Source of the DNA: Saprospiraceae bacterium
GTDB taxonomy: Bacteria > Bacteroidota > Bacteroidia > Chitinophagales > Saprospiraceae
Length of the DNA: 64,000 bases
Direction of reading: 5' to 3'
Assembly (NCBI GenBank): GCA_020628645.1
Contig: JAHDES010000029.1
Coordinates: forward strand, 1-64,000
Shown: positions 26,950 through 36,775 of the stretch, one piece after another
Numbering within the stretch: the stretch's first letter is position 1
How the letters are laid out: each line of letters starts with the position of its first letter
Notes under the pieces: generated by a model
Seen by the model: the letters and a program-made list of their open reading frames with translations, nothing else
Databases searched by the model: none
Told to the model about the DNA's origin: nothing
Position numbers and translations under genes: made by a program

Positions 26950-28353
26950 TTGCGTTTCCTTTTTCAACCCGTCTCTATTTCTTCGCTCGTATTTATACGG
27001 ATAGCCTTTGGAATATTAGCATTTGCTGATGTGATGGGAATGCTAACCTATTTTCATTGGTACAAAGGTGCTTATGATCCAGCTAAATTTCATTTTACCT
27101 ATTATGGCTTTCAATGGGTGAGTCCACTGCCAGAACCTTTCATGTCGTTATTCTTAATATCCCTTTTAGTTGCCAGTATATTTATAACCATAGGTCGATA
27201 TTATCGTTGGAGTACGACTTATTTTGCAATTGGATTTATCTATATGTTTTTGGTAGAGAAAGGGCATTATCTCAATCATGGCTATTTATTTTGTTGGTTG
27301 AGTGTATTAATGATTTTTCTGCCTGCCCAATTTGCCTATAGTGGAGATGTTTTGAAAAAAATCAAACGGCAATATACCCATTATCCATTTTGGGGATTAT
27401 TCCTCTTGCGTTTCTTTATGGGAGTTGTCTATTTTTATGGGGGTATTGCAAAGATCAATGAAGATTGGTTTCAGGCTCAACCCTTGAAAATATGGCTGAA
27501 AGGAAAAAGAGAAATGTTTTTAGTAGGAGGAATTTTGGAACAAGAATGGCTGGCTTGGTTTATGAGTTATGGAGGATTAGCCTTGGATTTGTTCATTGTG
27601 CCCATGTTATTGTTTCGTCGTACGAGATGGTGGGCATTGGGAGCGGCTATTTTCTTTCATTTGACAAATACTATTATTTTTCAAATTGGCATTTTTCCGT
27701 GGTTGTCCATTTGTATGACACTACTCTTTTTTGCGCCTGATTTCCCAGAAAAAGTAGGGGCGTATTTACAAAAGCGATTTCCTAAATTCCAACAATTACC
27801 TATTTGGTGGCAAGGTCTTTTAAATAAGAATAATGTAGAAATAATAAATCGATCCACTCATATTTTTACACCTTTTCAAAAAAAGCTAATCGCTGGAAGT
27901 ATTATCCTATTGTGTTTATTGCATTTGAGCGTGCCATTTAGGCATCATTATTTTAAAGGGAATGTAGCATGGACGGAAGAAGGACATCGTTATTCATGGC
28001 GGATGATGTTACGAGGTAAGCGAGGAGGAGGGCAATTTAAAGTAAAGAATTTATCTACAAATGAATTAAAAGTAGTTCGCCCTAAAGACTATCTTTCTGA
28101 TCGCCAATATCGAAAAGTATACACCCATCCTGATATGATCTTGCAATTTGCGCATCATATTCGAGATGAATATCAGGAAAAATGGCAGACCGATTCTGTT
28201 GCGGTTTATGCTAAAATCCGTTGTAAATTAAATCATCGACATTATCAAAATTATACAGTTGATACAATTGATCTAGCGAGAGAAGAATGGTCGTTTTTGA
28301 AAGAGTCAGAATGGATTGTACCTTTGGAAGAGAAGAAATTAAAACTTAAATAA
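26950..28353 (+). CDS. HTTM (vitamin K-dependent gamma-carboxylase-like) membrane protein
   Basis: A 467-residue polytopic membrane protein with a TTG start. The HTTM domain is clear: ISSLVFIRIAFGILAFADVM, then HYLNHGYLFCWLSVLMIFLP, FLLRFFMGVVYFYGGIAKIN and FFHLTNTIIFQIGIFPWLSI. Vertebrate gamma-glutamyl carboxylase shares this architecture. In bacteria the substrate is unknown. The C-terminal soluble part (about 330-467) carries the usual SWRMMLRGKRGGGQF segment. It is followed without a gap by a 77-codon gene (28354) and then elaA, making a four-gene run. Confidence 0.88.
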   Translation: MRFLFQPVSISSLVFIRIAFGILAFADVMGMLTYFHWYKGAYDPAKFHFTYYGFQWVSPLPEPFMSLFLISLLVASIFITIGRYYRWSTTYFAIGFIYMFLVEKGHYLNHGYLFCWLSVLMIFLPAQFAYSGDVLKKIKRQYTHYPFWGLFLLRFFMGVVYFYGGIAKINEDWFQAQPLKIWLKGKREMFLVGGILEQEWLAWFMSYGGLALDLFIVPMLLFRRTRWWALGAAIFFHLTNTIIFQIGIFPWLSICMTLLFFAPDFPEKVGAYLQKRFPKFQQLPIWWQGLLNKNNVEIINRSTHIFTPFQKKLIAGSIILLCLLHLSVPFRHHYFKGNVAWTEEGHRYSWRMMLRGKRGGGQFKVKNLSTNELKVVRPKDYLSDRQYRKVYTHPDMILQFAHHIRDEYQEKWQTDSVAVYAKIRCKLNHRHYQNYTVDTIDLAREEWSFLKESEWIVPLEEKKLKLK

Positions 28354-28587
28354 ATGAATGATACCTATAAAACCATTTTTATTGATGTAGAAGTTTCAAA
28401 AAAAATGAACTCTTATGGTCAACTCAATGGTGATCAGTTAGCAAGAGATATTGGAGGGGCACTAAATCATCCAGATAATGAGGATTATGAATTAGAACGA
28501 CTGGAAAAGATAGTCAGCATGTCGCATAATGTCCAAACCTTGGCAGGTTATTTACTTATCCTCAAACGCAAAACACCAGCTACATGA
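28354..28587 (+). CDS. Small conserved-looking protein, unknown function
   Basis: A 77-residue hydrophilic protein whose ATG follows the HTTM stop codon directly and whose end overlaps the elaA start by 4 bp (ATGA). The tight coupling supports a real gene. No motif is recognised; it is acidic and probably helical (YELERLEKIVSMSHNVQTLA). Confidence 0.65.
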   Translation: MNDTYKTIFIDVEVSKKMNSYGQLNGDQLARDIGGALNHPDNEDYELERLEKIVSMSHNVQTLAGYLLILKRKTPAT

Positions 28588-29036
28588 TAAATTGGCTTTG
28601 TTGTCCTTTTGATAAATTGAGTCTACAGCAATTGTACGATATTATGGTGCTGCGACAAGAAGTATTTGTGGTAGAACAAGATTGTCCTTATCTAGATGCA
28701 GATGGAAAAGATCAAGCTTCTTGGCATTTGATGGCGTATCAAGGAGATGATTTAGTGGCGTATACACGAATCGTTCCACAAGGTGTTTCGTATGAACATT
28801 ATGTGTCTATAGGACGTGTAGTTAACTCTGAAAAAGTGCGCGGGCAGGGTATTGGGCAGGAATTGATGCAACGTTCTATTCAAGAATGTCACTCTTTATT
28901 TGGGGAGCAAAAAATAAAAATCTCGGCACAAGTTTATTTATTACGATTTTATACCAATTTGGGATTTCAAGCAGTAGGGGAGGAATATTTAGAAGATGGA
29001 ATTCCACATACTGCTATGATTTATGATGGTAAATAG
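28584..29036 (+). CDS. elaA: ElaA-like GNAT acetyltransferase
   Basis: A 150-residue GNAT-family N-acetyltransferase. It matches ElaA closely: YDIMVLRQEVFVVEQDCPYL near the N-terminus, the family HLMAYQGDDLVAYTRIVP and the acetyl-CoA pyrophosphate-binding loop VRGQGIGQELM. The ending AQVYLLRFYTNLGFQAVGEE is also typical. The substrate of ElaA proteins is not established. The gene overlaps the preceding small gene by 4 bp. Confidence 0.93.
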   Translation: MINWLCCPFDKLSLQQLYDIMVLRQEVFVVEQDCPYLDADGKDQASWHLMAYQGDDLVAYTRIVPQGVSYEHYVSIGRVVNSEKVRGQGIGQELMQRSIQECHSLFGEQKIKISAQVYLLRFYTNLGFQAVGEEYLEDGIPHTAMIYDGK

Positions 29037-29210
29037 ATTTCAAATTAAAAGGACAATAAAAATTAAAATGAAAAGGATGATTTAGCGTTTAATTTTTATA
29101 CAAAACATTTAAACAGATGAAACATCCATGACTGTAAATAGACACACAAAATAATGATTAAACTAATCGTAAGACGACTTGCAGTCAGCTCACGACAATA
29201 ACTTAAACAG

Positions 29211-29723
29211 ATGAAAACATATTGGATAATCTTATCGATCTTCTTCTTTTCTTTTGGATTTGTACAAGATGCTCAGGCTTTTGTAAAGACAGGGAACACG
29301 TCAAAAGAAATATTAATTCATACCTCTAAGGAAAAAACTACTTTCTTAGAACGAGTACTAGTTCGTAAACTTGCCAAATATCAACAAAAACAACTTAAAA
29401 ACAAGGGCAAAAAAAAGAAAAAAACTAAACGAACGGAACCAACACTTCCCATGAGTATAGTAGCTGCAGCCATGGGGCTTGTTGCGCTTATGGCGATTTT
29501 TCTCACTATTACATATGAATCCTTCTTTTTTGCGCTATTATTTACAGCAGCTTCCATCACAGCATTTATCTTAGGTTTAATAGCTCTTCTGCGTTTAGTC
29601 AAGGATAAAGAAAGAAAAGGAAAAGGACTTTCTATATTTGCTATAGTGACAGGGGGCTTTGTAGTACTAGGAATTGCTATTTATGCCTTAGTTGGTTTAG
29701 GTGCCTTGATTTTCTTTATTTGA
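29211..29723 (+). CDS. Membrane protein with signal segment and basic linker
   Basis: A 170-residue protein: an N-terminal signal segment (WIILSIFFFSFGFVQDAQA, about 4-22), a very basic linker (QKQLKNKGKKKKKTKRTEP near 60-80), then three transmembrane helices (about 82-100, 105-126 and 141-168). The C-terminal half resembles small DUF4190-type membrane proteins, but no assignment is safe. A 174-bp gap with no evident gene precedes it. It converges on the NtrY-like kinase gene, eight bases from its stop. Confidence 0.65.
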   Translation: MKTYWIILSIFFFSFGFVQDAQAFVKTGNTSKEILIHTSKEKTTFLERVLVRKLAKYQQKQLKNKGKKKKKTKRTEPTLPMSIVAAAMGLVALMAIFLTITYESFFFALLFTAASITAFILGLIALLRLVKDKERKGKGLSIFAIVTGGFVVLGIAIYALVGLGALIFFI

Positions 29724-29731
29724 TGAAGGGA

Positions 29732-32700
29732 TTACATCACCTCTTCTAATTCTTTTACCTCAATAATGGGTAATTTAACAAAGAAAGATGTACCAATGCC
29801 CACCTCTGTATCGAAATAAATATCACCATTTACAGATTCAATAATATTTTTAGAGATCGCAAGTCCGAGTCCAGTTCCTGAATTTTTAGTGGTGAAATTA
29901 GGTACAAAAACCTTTTCTTTCATCTCATCGGAGATACCTGTTCCATTATCTTTTACTTGCACAATGACATTATGTGCGTCTTCAAATACTTTGATTTTGA
30001 TGTTCCCTTCTCGATCTTCAGGAATGGCTTGCACGGCATTTTTAACCAAATTGGTAAATACCCGCATCAAGTGATTTTTATCCGCATATACATAATAGGC
30101 ATGCGGTGGTATTTCAAGACTCACATTCTTATCTCGGTGTTCTTTAAATAAATCATATACTCCTTCTACCAAGTGATTAAGCTCAATTTTTTGATTTTCA
30201 GCACGAGGCATTTTTGCGAAATTGGAAAATTCAGAAGCAATTTGTGCCAAATTATCTATTTGCTCAATCAAAGTATTGGTTACACGTTTCAGCAATGCTT
30301 CTATATCATCACTATTTGAACGAAAAGCATGACGCAGGTATTGAATACTAAGTTTCATAGGTGTCAATGGATTCTTAATTTCATGTGCCACTTGTTTCGC
30401 CATTTCACGCCACGCGCCTTCTCGTTCTGACTGCGCGAGGAGTTCAGCACTTTCTTCAATCTTCTGTACCATGGCATTGTATTCATCAATTAATTCACCT
30501 AATTCATCTTGGCTTTTCCACTCTAATTTTGCATTTCGACCACCCAATTTAAACTGCTTTAAGCGATCTCCAATAACGGCAATTGGTTTGGTAATCGAAT
30601 TGGCTACAGCAATCGCAATAGCTCCCGCAATCAATAATAAAAAGACGTATACATTTAGGAGTGTACCCATGAAGACAGTTACATCTTCGCGTAAATTAGT
30701 TTGCTGAGAATAATAAGGTAGTCCTAAATAACCTAATTTTTCGTTTTTTCGGATATGCAAAGGTACGTATGCTGCTTTATAATTCAATTCACCAATATGT
30801 TCTTCATCGGTTACAAATCGATTAGAAGTAGAATGTGATAACTCTTGAAAGGCAAGACGATGCATTTCTTTAGAGATAATATTTTTACGAAAAATATCTA
30901 TCTCAGAAGATTTGACTAATTTTCCTTTTGTATCATAGAAATTGATGTCTAATCGGTGAATATTGGAAATAGCTCGTAGGTCTAAATCAGCTATATTTAG
31001 ACTATCTTTTACCAGTAAATCTAGTTCATGTTCGACATCACGAATCACAGAATCTGTTTTTCGATCCAGACGGTTTTCGTGATAATCATTGGATGAATTT
31101 CTAAAATAAACCCCCGTTACAACTCCAATAACAATAAATGATAAAACCGTTAAAGAAATCACAGAAAGCTGAATTCGATTTCGTAAAGATGGTTTTCGAA
31201 TAATTGAAAAATTCAAAGTATTGGGTAAAATAGGAATGAAAATATTTAAGATACCCGTCAGAAAAATAAAAAATATCAGCAAGGCAAAAATGTAGGAAAA
31301 TAAAGAGATGGGTTTTAATATTCCCCCATCGTCTTTTTGAAGAATGATTACTTTTTCTGCTTTTTGCTCTGTCGCAGCTACATGATAAATCAATTCTGTT
31401 AGATTACCTTCATATCGTTGTTCTCGTACAGAACCTGCTGCTGGTAAAGGATATTCTTTAACATCAAGTTTTTCTTTAAAGCCATCTCCTGAACGATCTA
31501 CTAGCTCGCCATTGCTATAGATGGCGTAATCATAATCTTGCAATCCTTCTAAACCACGATACGGCTGTCGGCGTAATAATTCAGAATATACTTTCGATTG
31601 ACGTTTATTTTTATGGTAAAAGTCGATTAAAAACAAGGCTTTATTATCGGCTTCGCCATTGATGAGTGTTTCAAGATAAAGATGATAATGGACGAGTTTG
31701 CCCGTTTTATCAGTATAGTGAATGTGTTCAAAAGGAGTGGAGGTACTATTATCCCAAATTGCTTTGAACGTTTGATCGTTTACTTTTTGATTGGCGAGAA
31801 GACTTTTGCCCTCTTGATTAATGATAGAATAGCTATAATCGTAATTATTAAATAAATATTTAAGAGCCGAAAAGTGCATATCTATTCTTTTCCGAATAGG
31901 GCTATCATCTTTTATTTCAAAGTGATAAGGCGTTTCAATTTCACGAAAGAGGTCTTCTTTTTCTAAAGCTTGTTTAAGCTGCCAAAGATCATATTCTGCA
32001 ATTGTATCACGAGTTTCTGCTAATTGTACAACGTAATCATGTTGCTTGGCAACTTCTTTATCAGTATAATATTTATATAAAAGACTCGAGGCTAAACTCG
32101 CTAAAATAACCAACCAAATGACTAACCACGTTAAATTATTAACTTCATTATCAACAAATAAATCAAATAGTGCAATGTATAATACAGAAAATAATAATAA
32201 TTGAGGGATGGGTAAATTAAGTTGATAAAAAGACGAAAGAAAAACAGCCGAAAGAATACTTGCCCCATATGCCATGACACGCGTGCTTCGTGTCAAATTA
32301 ATTTGAAGAATCATCATCATCATCAGATGACTAAATAAAAATAAAGCCGCCAACAAAAAGATGACCCCACTTATCGCTAATAAACCAGTAGAAGTAAAAT
32401 TGAATAAATTGTCAAAATCAAAAGGAATATTAGAATGCAGCATCAATCCTTTCATTACAAAACCCACATTACATAAGGCTAATACAATGGCAAAAGACTG
32501 TAAAAAAGTAAGCCCTATACGATTAGATTTGGAGAGATGATTATAAGATGGGATTTTATAATGACGATGAAAAAATAAAATAACCCAAAGGAGAAGTATA
32601 ATATTAATCAATAAATCCCCAAGCGAGTTACTGAGTAAGAAAGATTCAGGCGCGCGTTCAAAGACTTCAATACTGCTAAAACGCGCTGTGAAGCCTGTTA

Positions 32701-33493
32701 AACTGCTTAATAATTGTAACCCAAAAATGCTACAGACAAGGAAACTTGTTCCTACCCAAAGTGCTTTTTCTTTAATCAGTTGCTTGGCAAATTGGTCAAT
32801 TAAAATACCTAAGGCTAAAAAACCAATTAAATAAAAGAAAAAACTCCACTTTGTTTTTTTAGGATGACTAAGTGGACGCTCTGAATTTAAATAGCAAAGT
32901 ACGTTCTCATTATCTGTTTTTACTACATATTCACTAGTTTGATCGGTCACTTTCAGTTCCTCAGGTAGCTTCATCGGTAACGTAAAAGAAGCATTCAAAT
33001 ACGAACTTTCTAACTTATAATCATATTGAATGGGAATAAACGCAATAAAATCAAAACCTTCATTATTCAATTGAATCCGTCGATCCCAAATTTCATAATG
33101 CCCATTACCTAAACGACGATAAGAAGAATTTTTTACAGGATTGGCGTCATAGGTGTTTTTATCAAAACTCACCTGATTATTTGACCAAAACGCAAGCGAA
33201 TCCCCTTTGTAAATATGGATGGTGTATACTTTTTTAGCTAATTGGTTTAGTTTAGCATAGTCTTCTTCTTGAGTTGTAGCAACTACTTCTTTAGTTTGGT
33301 AAATTAAACGTTCAAAAAAATCAGCATCCTCTACAAGTTTCGTAAGCTGCTGACGTTGATTGTCTAAATGTTTTTCTAACTTATTAGCGTAATAGTCAGC
33401 ATTAGGCGACAATAGTGAAGAATATTCAACTATAATAGCTAAAAGAAAGGCTATTACCGAGGTAAGTACTAATAAATATCGTATTTTCCGCAT
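29732..33493 (-). CDS. Large NtrY-like sensor histidine kinase
   Basis: A 1253-residue inner-membrane kinase. An N-terminal helix and an extracytoplasmic domain (to about 220) come first. A block of about seven membrane helices (about 225-470) follows, then a second extracytoplasmic domain and further helices. The cytoplasmic end holds a HAMP domain (SITKPIAVIGDRLKQFKLGG), phospho-acceptor H1037 in KQVAHEIKNPLTPMKLS, N box VFTNLVKNAVQAI, and DNGTGI, FTTKNSGTGLGLA. The HEIKNPLTP box is NtrY-like. No response regulator adjoins, so its partner is elsewhere; Bacteroidota genomes often carry one such large kinase. It stands alone upstream of a 300-bp gap. Confidence 0.93.
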   Translation of the reverse strand: MRKIRYLLVLTSVIAFLLAIIVEYSSLLSPNADYYANKLEKHLDNQRQQLTKLVEDADFFERLIYQTKEVVATTQEEDYAKLNQLAKKVYTIHIYKGDSLAFWSNNQVSFDKNTYDANPVKNSSYRRLGNGHYEIWDRRIQLNNEGFDFIAFIPIQYDYKLESSYLNASFTLPMKLPEELKVTDQTSEYVVKTDNENVLCYLNSERPLSHPKKTKWSFFFYLIGFLALGILIDQFAKQLIKEKALWVGTSFLVCSIFGLQLLSSLTGFTARFSSIEVFERAPESFLLSNSLGDLLINIILLLWVILFFHRHYKIPSYNHLSKSNRIGLTFLQSFAIVLALCNVGFVMKGLMLHSNIPFDFDNLFNFTSTGLLAISGVIFLLAALFLFSHLMMMMILQINLTRSTRVMAYGASILSAVFLSSFYQLNLPIPQLLLFSVLYIALFDLFVDNEVNNLTWLVIWLVILASLASSLLYKYYTDKEVAKQHDYVVQLAETRDTIAEYDLWQLKQALEKEDLFREIETPYHFEIKDDSPIRKRIDMHFSALKYLFNNYDYSYSIINQEGKSLLANQKVNDQTFKAIWDNSTSTPFEHIHYTDKTGKLVHYHLYLETLINGEADNKALFLIDFYHKNKRQSKVYSELLRRQPYRGLEGLQDYDYAIYSNGELVDRSGDGFKEKLDVKEYPLPAAGSVREQRYEGNLTELIYHVAATEQKAEKVIILQKDDGGILKPISLFSYIFALLIFFIFLTGILNIFIPILPNTLNFSIIRKPSLRNRIQLSVISLTVLSFIVIGVVTGVYFRNSSNDYHENRLDRKTDSVIRDVEHELDLLVKDSLNIADLDLRAISNIHRLDINFYDTKGKLVKSSEIDIFRKNIISKEMHRLAFQELSHSTSNRFVTDEEHIGELNYKAAYVPLHIRKNEKLGYLGLPYYSQQTNLREDVTVFMGTLLNVYVFLLLIAGAIAIAVANSITKPIAVIGDRLKQFKLGGRNAKLEWKSQDELGELIDEYNAMVQKIEESAELLAQSEREGAWREMAKQVAHEIKNPLTPMKLSIQYLRHAFRSNSDDIEALLKRVTNTLIEQIDNLAQIASEFSNFAKMPRAENQKIELNHLVEGVYDLFKEHRDKNVSLEIPPHAYYVYADKNHLMRVFTNLVKNAVQAIPEDREGNIKIKVFEDAHNVIVQVKDNGTGISDEMKEKVFVPNFTTKNSGTGLGLAISKNIIESVNGDIYFDTEVGIGTSFFVKLPIIEVKELEEVM

Positions 33494-33793
33494 TATTAGT
33501 GGGTGTAATCGAGTAAATTATAGATATGAATAAGTCGTCTTTGAAATAAAAGATACCACAAATTTTAAACCAAATATGTACAGTTTGAACAAAAAAACGT
33601 AACTTGTAAAGCTGATCTTATATGCAAGATACATATATTATTTAATACATATTTTAATTTTTTTAACTATACCAAGATTTATACAAACGAAAAACCAACA
33701 TATTTGCAGACTGAAAGTATAATTAATAAAAGTATAATTAATAAAGATGTACTTCATTGTATTTGTTGATTTTTAAAAAAGCCAAATCATAAA
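33494..33793. other. 300-bp intergenic region with a 15-bp tandem repeat
   Basis: A divergent promoter region between the large kinase and the zinc-ribbon gene, very AT-rich. AGTATAATTAATAAA occurs twice in direct tandem (33716-33730 and 33731-33745). No gene, RNA or well-spaced promoter pair was recognised in the rest. Confidence 0.6.
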
Positions 33794-34384
33794 ATGATCT
33801 GTCCTGTTTGCACACATAAGAATCAATCTGAATTAACAGCCACTTGTACCAATTGTGGTTCAGATTTAATGTTACTCACACTAATGGATACGGTAGAAGA
33901 TCAATATGTTGATACCTTAAAAGAAAGTATTGCTACAGATGGGGAATTGCTAGAATTGAAAAAACAATACAAAGCAGATATTGAAAAAAGCCAATCTCGA
34001 TTCAATAAGCTTATACTGGCAGTATTATTACTCCCTTTACTTGGCTTGATCTTTGGACGTTATTCTAATAAAAAAGTTGATCCCACCATGGCTGAAGCGA
34101 CTCCTTCTTCTAAAGATGAAGCTAAAATTGTTTTAACAAATGATACTGATTCACTAGATTTTTATCGTAGTCGAGTAAAAGAGCTTGAGTTACAAGTCGA
34201 AGCATTTGACGCAACCAAAGTGCGAGATGTAGAATACGTAATTAAAGAAGGCGATCAGTTAGGAGATTTAGGAACACTCTTTTTCAATAACTGGAGAGCA
34301 GGTTATCAAATTGGCCAAGATAATGGTTATTACGATACACGATCTCTTCGAAAAGGAGATACCTTGACTATAAATTTTCGATAG
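33794..34384 (+). CDS. Zinc-ribbon, single-helix, LysM-like protein
   Basis: A 196-residue protein with four parts in order: a zinc ribbon (C3, C6, C18, C21), an acidic linker, one transmembrane helix (about 71-88) and a C-terminal LysM-like domain (about 150-196, VEYVIKEGDQLGDLGTLFFN to LRKGDTLTINF). With the ribbon inside, the LysM-like domain would face the periplasm and could touch peptidoglycan. It is followed after one base by the GrpE-like gene, so the two are translationally linked. The combination links a cytoplasmic chaperone-type site with the wall, which is inference. The LysM call is moderate because the domain is short. Confidence 0.75.
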   Translation: MICPVCTHKNQSELTATCTNCGSDLMLLTLMDTVEDQYVDTLKESIATDGELLELKKQYKADIEKSQSRFNKLILAVLLLPLLGLIFGRYSNKKVDPTMAEATPSSKDEAKIVLTNDTDSLDFYRSRVKELELQVEAFDATKVRDVEYVIKEGDQLGDLGTLFFNNWRAGYQIGQDNGYYDTRSLRKGDTLTINFR

Positions 34385-34385
34385 T

Positions 34386-34835
34386 ATGACAGATGACATG
34401 CAAAATATTAAAAGGCGAACGGTTAAACTGTTTAAAGAGATTTATCAATTAAAACATCAACTCCAAGAACAGTCTAATCAATATGAAGAAGAAATGCGAT
34501 CCTTTTTTATGAGTATTATTAATCAACTAGACGAAATTGAAATTAATCGCCGAAATGAACTCGTCAATGCCAAGGGAGCTACTTCAGAACAAGTAGAAAT
34601 GATCAATGCATTTTATCAACGAATTAAAGATCCTTTACTTTCTGTTTTGTCTCAAAATAATGTCATTCCACTTCGTCCTACTATGATGACTGATCCTGAA
34701 TTCACTCAAACTATCCACACCATAACGAATCCAGAATTGGAAGATGGACAAATCGTAGAGGTACTTCGCCCTGGCTATCTGCGTGGAGAAGAACTCATTC
34801 GCCCTACAGAAATCGTTGCTGTTCAAAATGCATAG
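34386..34835 (+). CDS. GrpE-like nucleotide exchange factor (divergent)
   Basis: A 149-residue protein. The N-terminal half is a long coiled-coil helix (IYQLKHQLQEQSNQYEEEMR). The C-terminal beta domain ends GQIVEVLRPGYLRGEELIRP and then TEIVAV, the hallmark of GrpE, the ADP/ATP exchange factor of Hsp70. It is shorter than housekeeping GrpE (about 180-200) and lies away from dnaK/dnaJ, so it is likely a second, specialised copy serving an unknown Hsp70-like ATPase. It begins one base after the zinc-ribbon/LysM-like gene. No Hsp70 gene is in the window. Confidence 0.78.
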   Translation: MTDDMQNIKRRTVKLFKEIYQLKHQLQEQSNQYEEEMRSFFMSIINQLDEIEINRRNELVNAKGATSEQVEMINAFYQRIKDPLLSVLSQNNVIPLRPTMMTDPEFTQTIHTITNPELEDGQIVEVLRPGYLRGEELIRPTEIVAVQNA

Positions 34836-34945
34836 ATTAATCGAAAAAATTCCTTCCACTTTCTCAAAAGAAGCTCATTTTATTCCTAATATTGTAGTTT
34901 TAGAACAACCTTATGTTTACTCATGTGTTGAGTAGACATACACCT

Positions 34946-36703
34946 ATGGAAAAAAATCAGCAAAAATTCGACTACCAATTATTAGGGCGTGTACTTCGTT
35001 TGGCTACGCCTTACAAGATGATTTTCATCTTAGCGGCAGTATTAGCGGTAGTGCTGGCGCCCTTGGCGATCTTACGCCCCTATTTATTGCAGGTGATGGT
35101 GGATGACTATATTTTTAAATATGATGTAGCAGGAATGGGACGAATTGCCTTGATTATTTTAGGAATATTAGTGCTTCATGTTATTCTTCAATATTTCTTT
35201 ATTTATTCTACAAGTTGGTTGGGGCAAAGTGTGATTCGCGACTTACGGGTACGAGTGTTTAATCATATTTCCAATTTGAAACTCACCTATTTCGATACAA
35301 CCCCCATCGGTACATCTACTACTAGAACGATAAATGATATTGAAACTATAAATACCATTTTCGCACAAGGTATTATCACCATCGTTGCGGATATTTTGAC
35401 CTTAATAGCCGTTTTAGCTGTAATGTTGTATACTAGTTGGGAGTTGACTTTGGTTTGTTTGACTACGATGCCTTTCTTGATTGCAGCAACTTATATTTTC
35501 AAGGAAAAAGTAAAAGCAGCTTATCAAGTTGTACGTACGCAGATACAACGGATGAATGCTTTTTTACAAGAGCGTATCACAGGAATGCGTATTGTCCAGA
35601 TTTTCAATGCCGAAGATCAAGAAATGCAAAAATTTAAAGCCATCAATCGAGAATATACACAAGCCAACTTAGATTCTATTTTATATTATGCGATCTTCTT
35701 TCCTGTAATTGAAATTATTTCTGCGGCTTCATTGGGTTTATTGGTGTGGTGGGGCGCGCGAGGCTATATTTCAGGTACGGTAACACTTGGGGCTTTTGTG
35801 GCATTTCCGCTTTATTTATCGATGTTGTTTCGTCCAATGCGAATGTTGGCAGATAAGTTTAATACCTTACAGATGGGATTGGTGGCGGCAGATCGCGTTT
35901 TTCGCATTTTAGATAAAGATAGTGTTATTGAAAATAAAGGAACTACGCCCATTACAAAATTTGATGGACACATTTCTTTTGAAGATGTTTGGTTTGCTTA
36001 TGTTGGTAAAAATTATGTGTTGCGAGATATTAATTTTTCGATAGAACCAGGGAAAACACTTGCAGTGGTAGGAAGTACAGGTTCTGGAAAATCAACCATC
36101 ATTAATATTCTAAATCGCTTTTATGAAATTAATAAAGGTAGTATCAAAATAGATGGCGTGGATATTCGAGAATATAACTTGCATCAATTACGTGAACATA
36201 TCGCCATCGTTTTACAAGATGTTTTCCTTTTTTCTGGAAGTGTGTTAGAAAATATTACCCTTCGTGATGAAACGATTACGCGAGCGCAAGTAATAGAAGC
36301 GGCTAAAATGATAGGAGCACATGAATTTATCCAAAAATTACCAGGTGGATATGATTATGAAGTAATGGAACGTGGAGCAACACTTTCGATGGGGCAACGA
36401 CAATTAATCTCCTTTGTACGTGCTTTAGTCTTCAATCCTGATATTTTAATTCTGGATGAAGCCACTTCTTCTATTGATCCAGAGACAGAATCCGTTATTC
36501 AATATGCCATCGAAAAATTAATCACGAAACGAACGTCTATTATCATTGCACATCGCTTATCGACGATTCGCCATGCAGATAATATTCTCGTCTTAGAAAA
36601 AGGAAAAATTGCAGAATATGGTTCGCATGAAGAACTACTCACCATCGAAAACGGACACTACAAAGAACTCTACGAAATGCAGTTTATACAAGAAGAGGTA
36701 TAA
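34946..36703 (+). CDS. ABC exporter (fused membrane and ATPase domains)
   Basis: A half-transporter of the MsbA/multidrug/lipid type, 585 residues from the ATG at 34946 (MEKNQQKFDYQLLGRVLRLA). An in-frame ATG at 34913 would add 11 residues. Six membrane helices (about 25-310) precede the ATPase domain: Walker A GSTGSGKST, Q-loop VLQDVFLFSGS, signature LSMGQRQ (the usual second G is M), Walker B ILILDEATSSID and H-loop IIAHRLSTI. It works as a dimer in the inner membrane. The substrate cannot be told. It follows the GrpE-like gene by 110 bp. Confidence 0.93.
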   Translation: MEKNQQKFDYQLLGRVLRLATPYKMIFILAAVLAVVLAPLAILRPYLLQVMVDDYIFKYDVAGMGRIALIILGILVLHVILQYFFIYSTSWLGQSVIRDLRVRVFNHISNLKLTYFDTTPIGTSTTRTINDIETINTIFAQGIITIVADILTLIAVLAVMLYTSWELTLVCLTTMPFLIAATYIFKEKVKAAYQVVRTQIQRMNAFLQERITGMRIVQIFNAEDQEMQKFKAINREYTQANLDSILYYAIFFPVIEIISAASLGLLVWWGARGYISGTVTLGAFVAFPLYLSMLFRPMRMLADKFNTLQMGLVAADRVFRILDKDSVIENKGTTPITKFDGHISFEDVWFAYVGKNYVLRDINFSIEPGKTLAVVGSTGSGKSTIINILNRFYEINKGSIKIDGVDIREYNLHQLREHIAIVLQDVFLFSGSVLENITLRDETITRAQVIEAAKMIGAHEFIQKLPGGYDYEVMERGATLSMGQRQLISFVRALVFNPDILILDEATSSIDPETESVIQYAIEKLITKRTSIIIAHRLSTIRHADNILVLEKGKIAEYGSHEELLTIENGHYKELYEMQFIQEEV

Positions 36704-36710
36704 ACACTCT

Positions 36711-36770
36711 TTTTCAAGCTAATTGGAGAAACTAAAAAAAGGAATATAATTTTTGACGAATACTAAAAGG
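36711..36770. repeat. Dispersed 60-bp repeat, copy A
   Basis: Aligned without gaps to copy B at 60171-60230 it agrees at 43 of 60 positions. Shared blocks are CTAATTGGAGAA, GGAA and TAATTTTTGAC at the same spacing. Both copies lie outside genes, just after a gene end. This copy is between convergent genes. Confidence 0.55.
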
Positions 36771-36775
36771 ACTAT

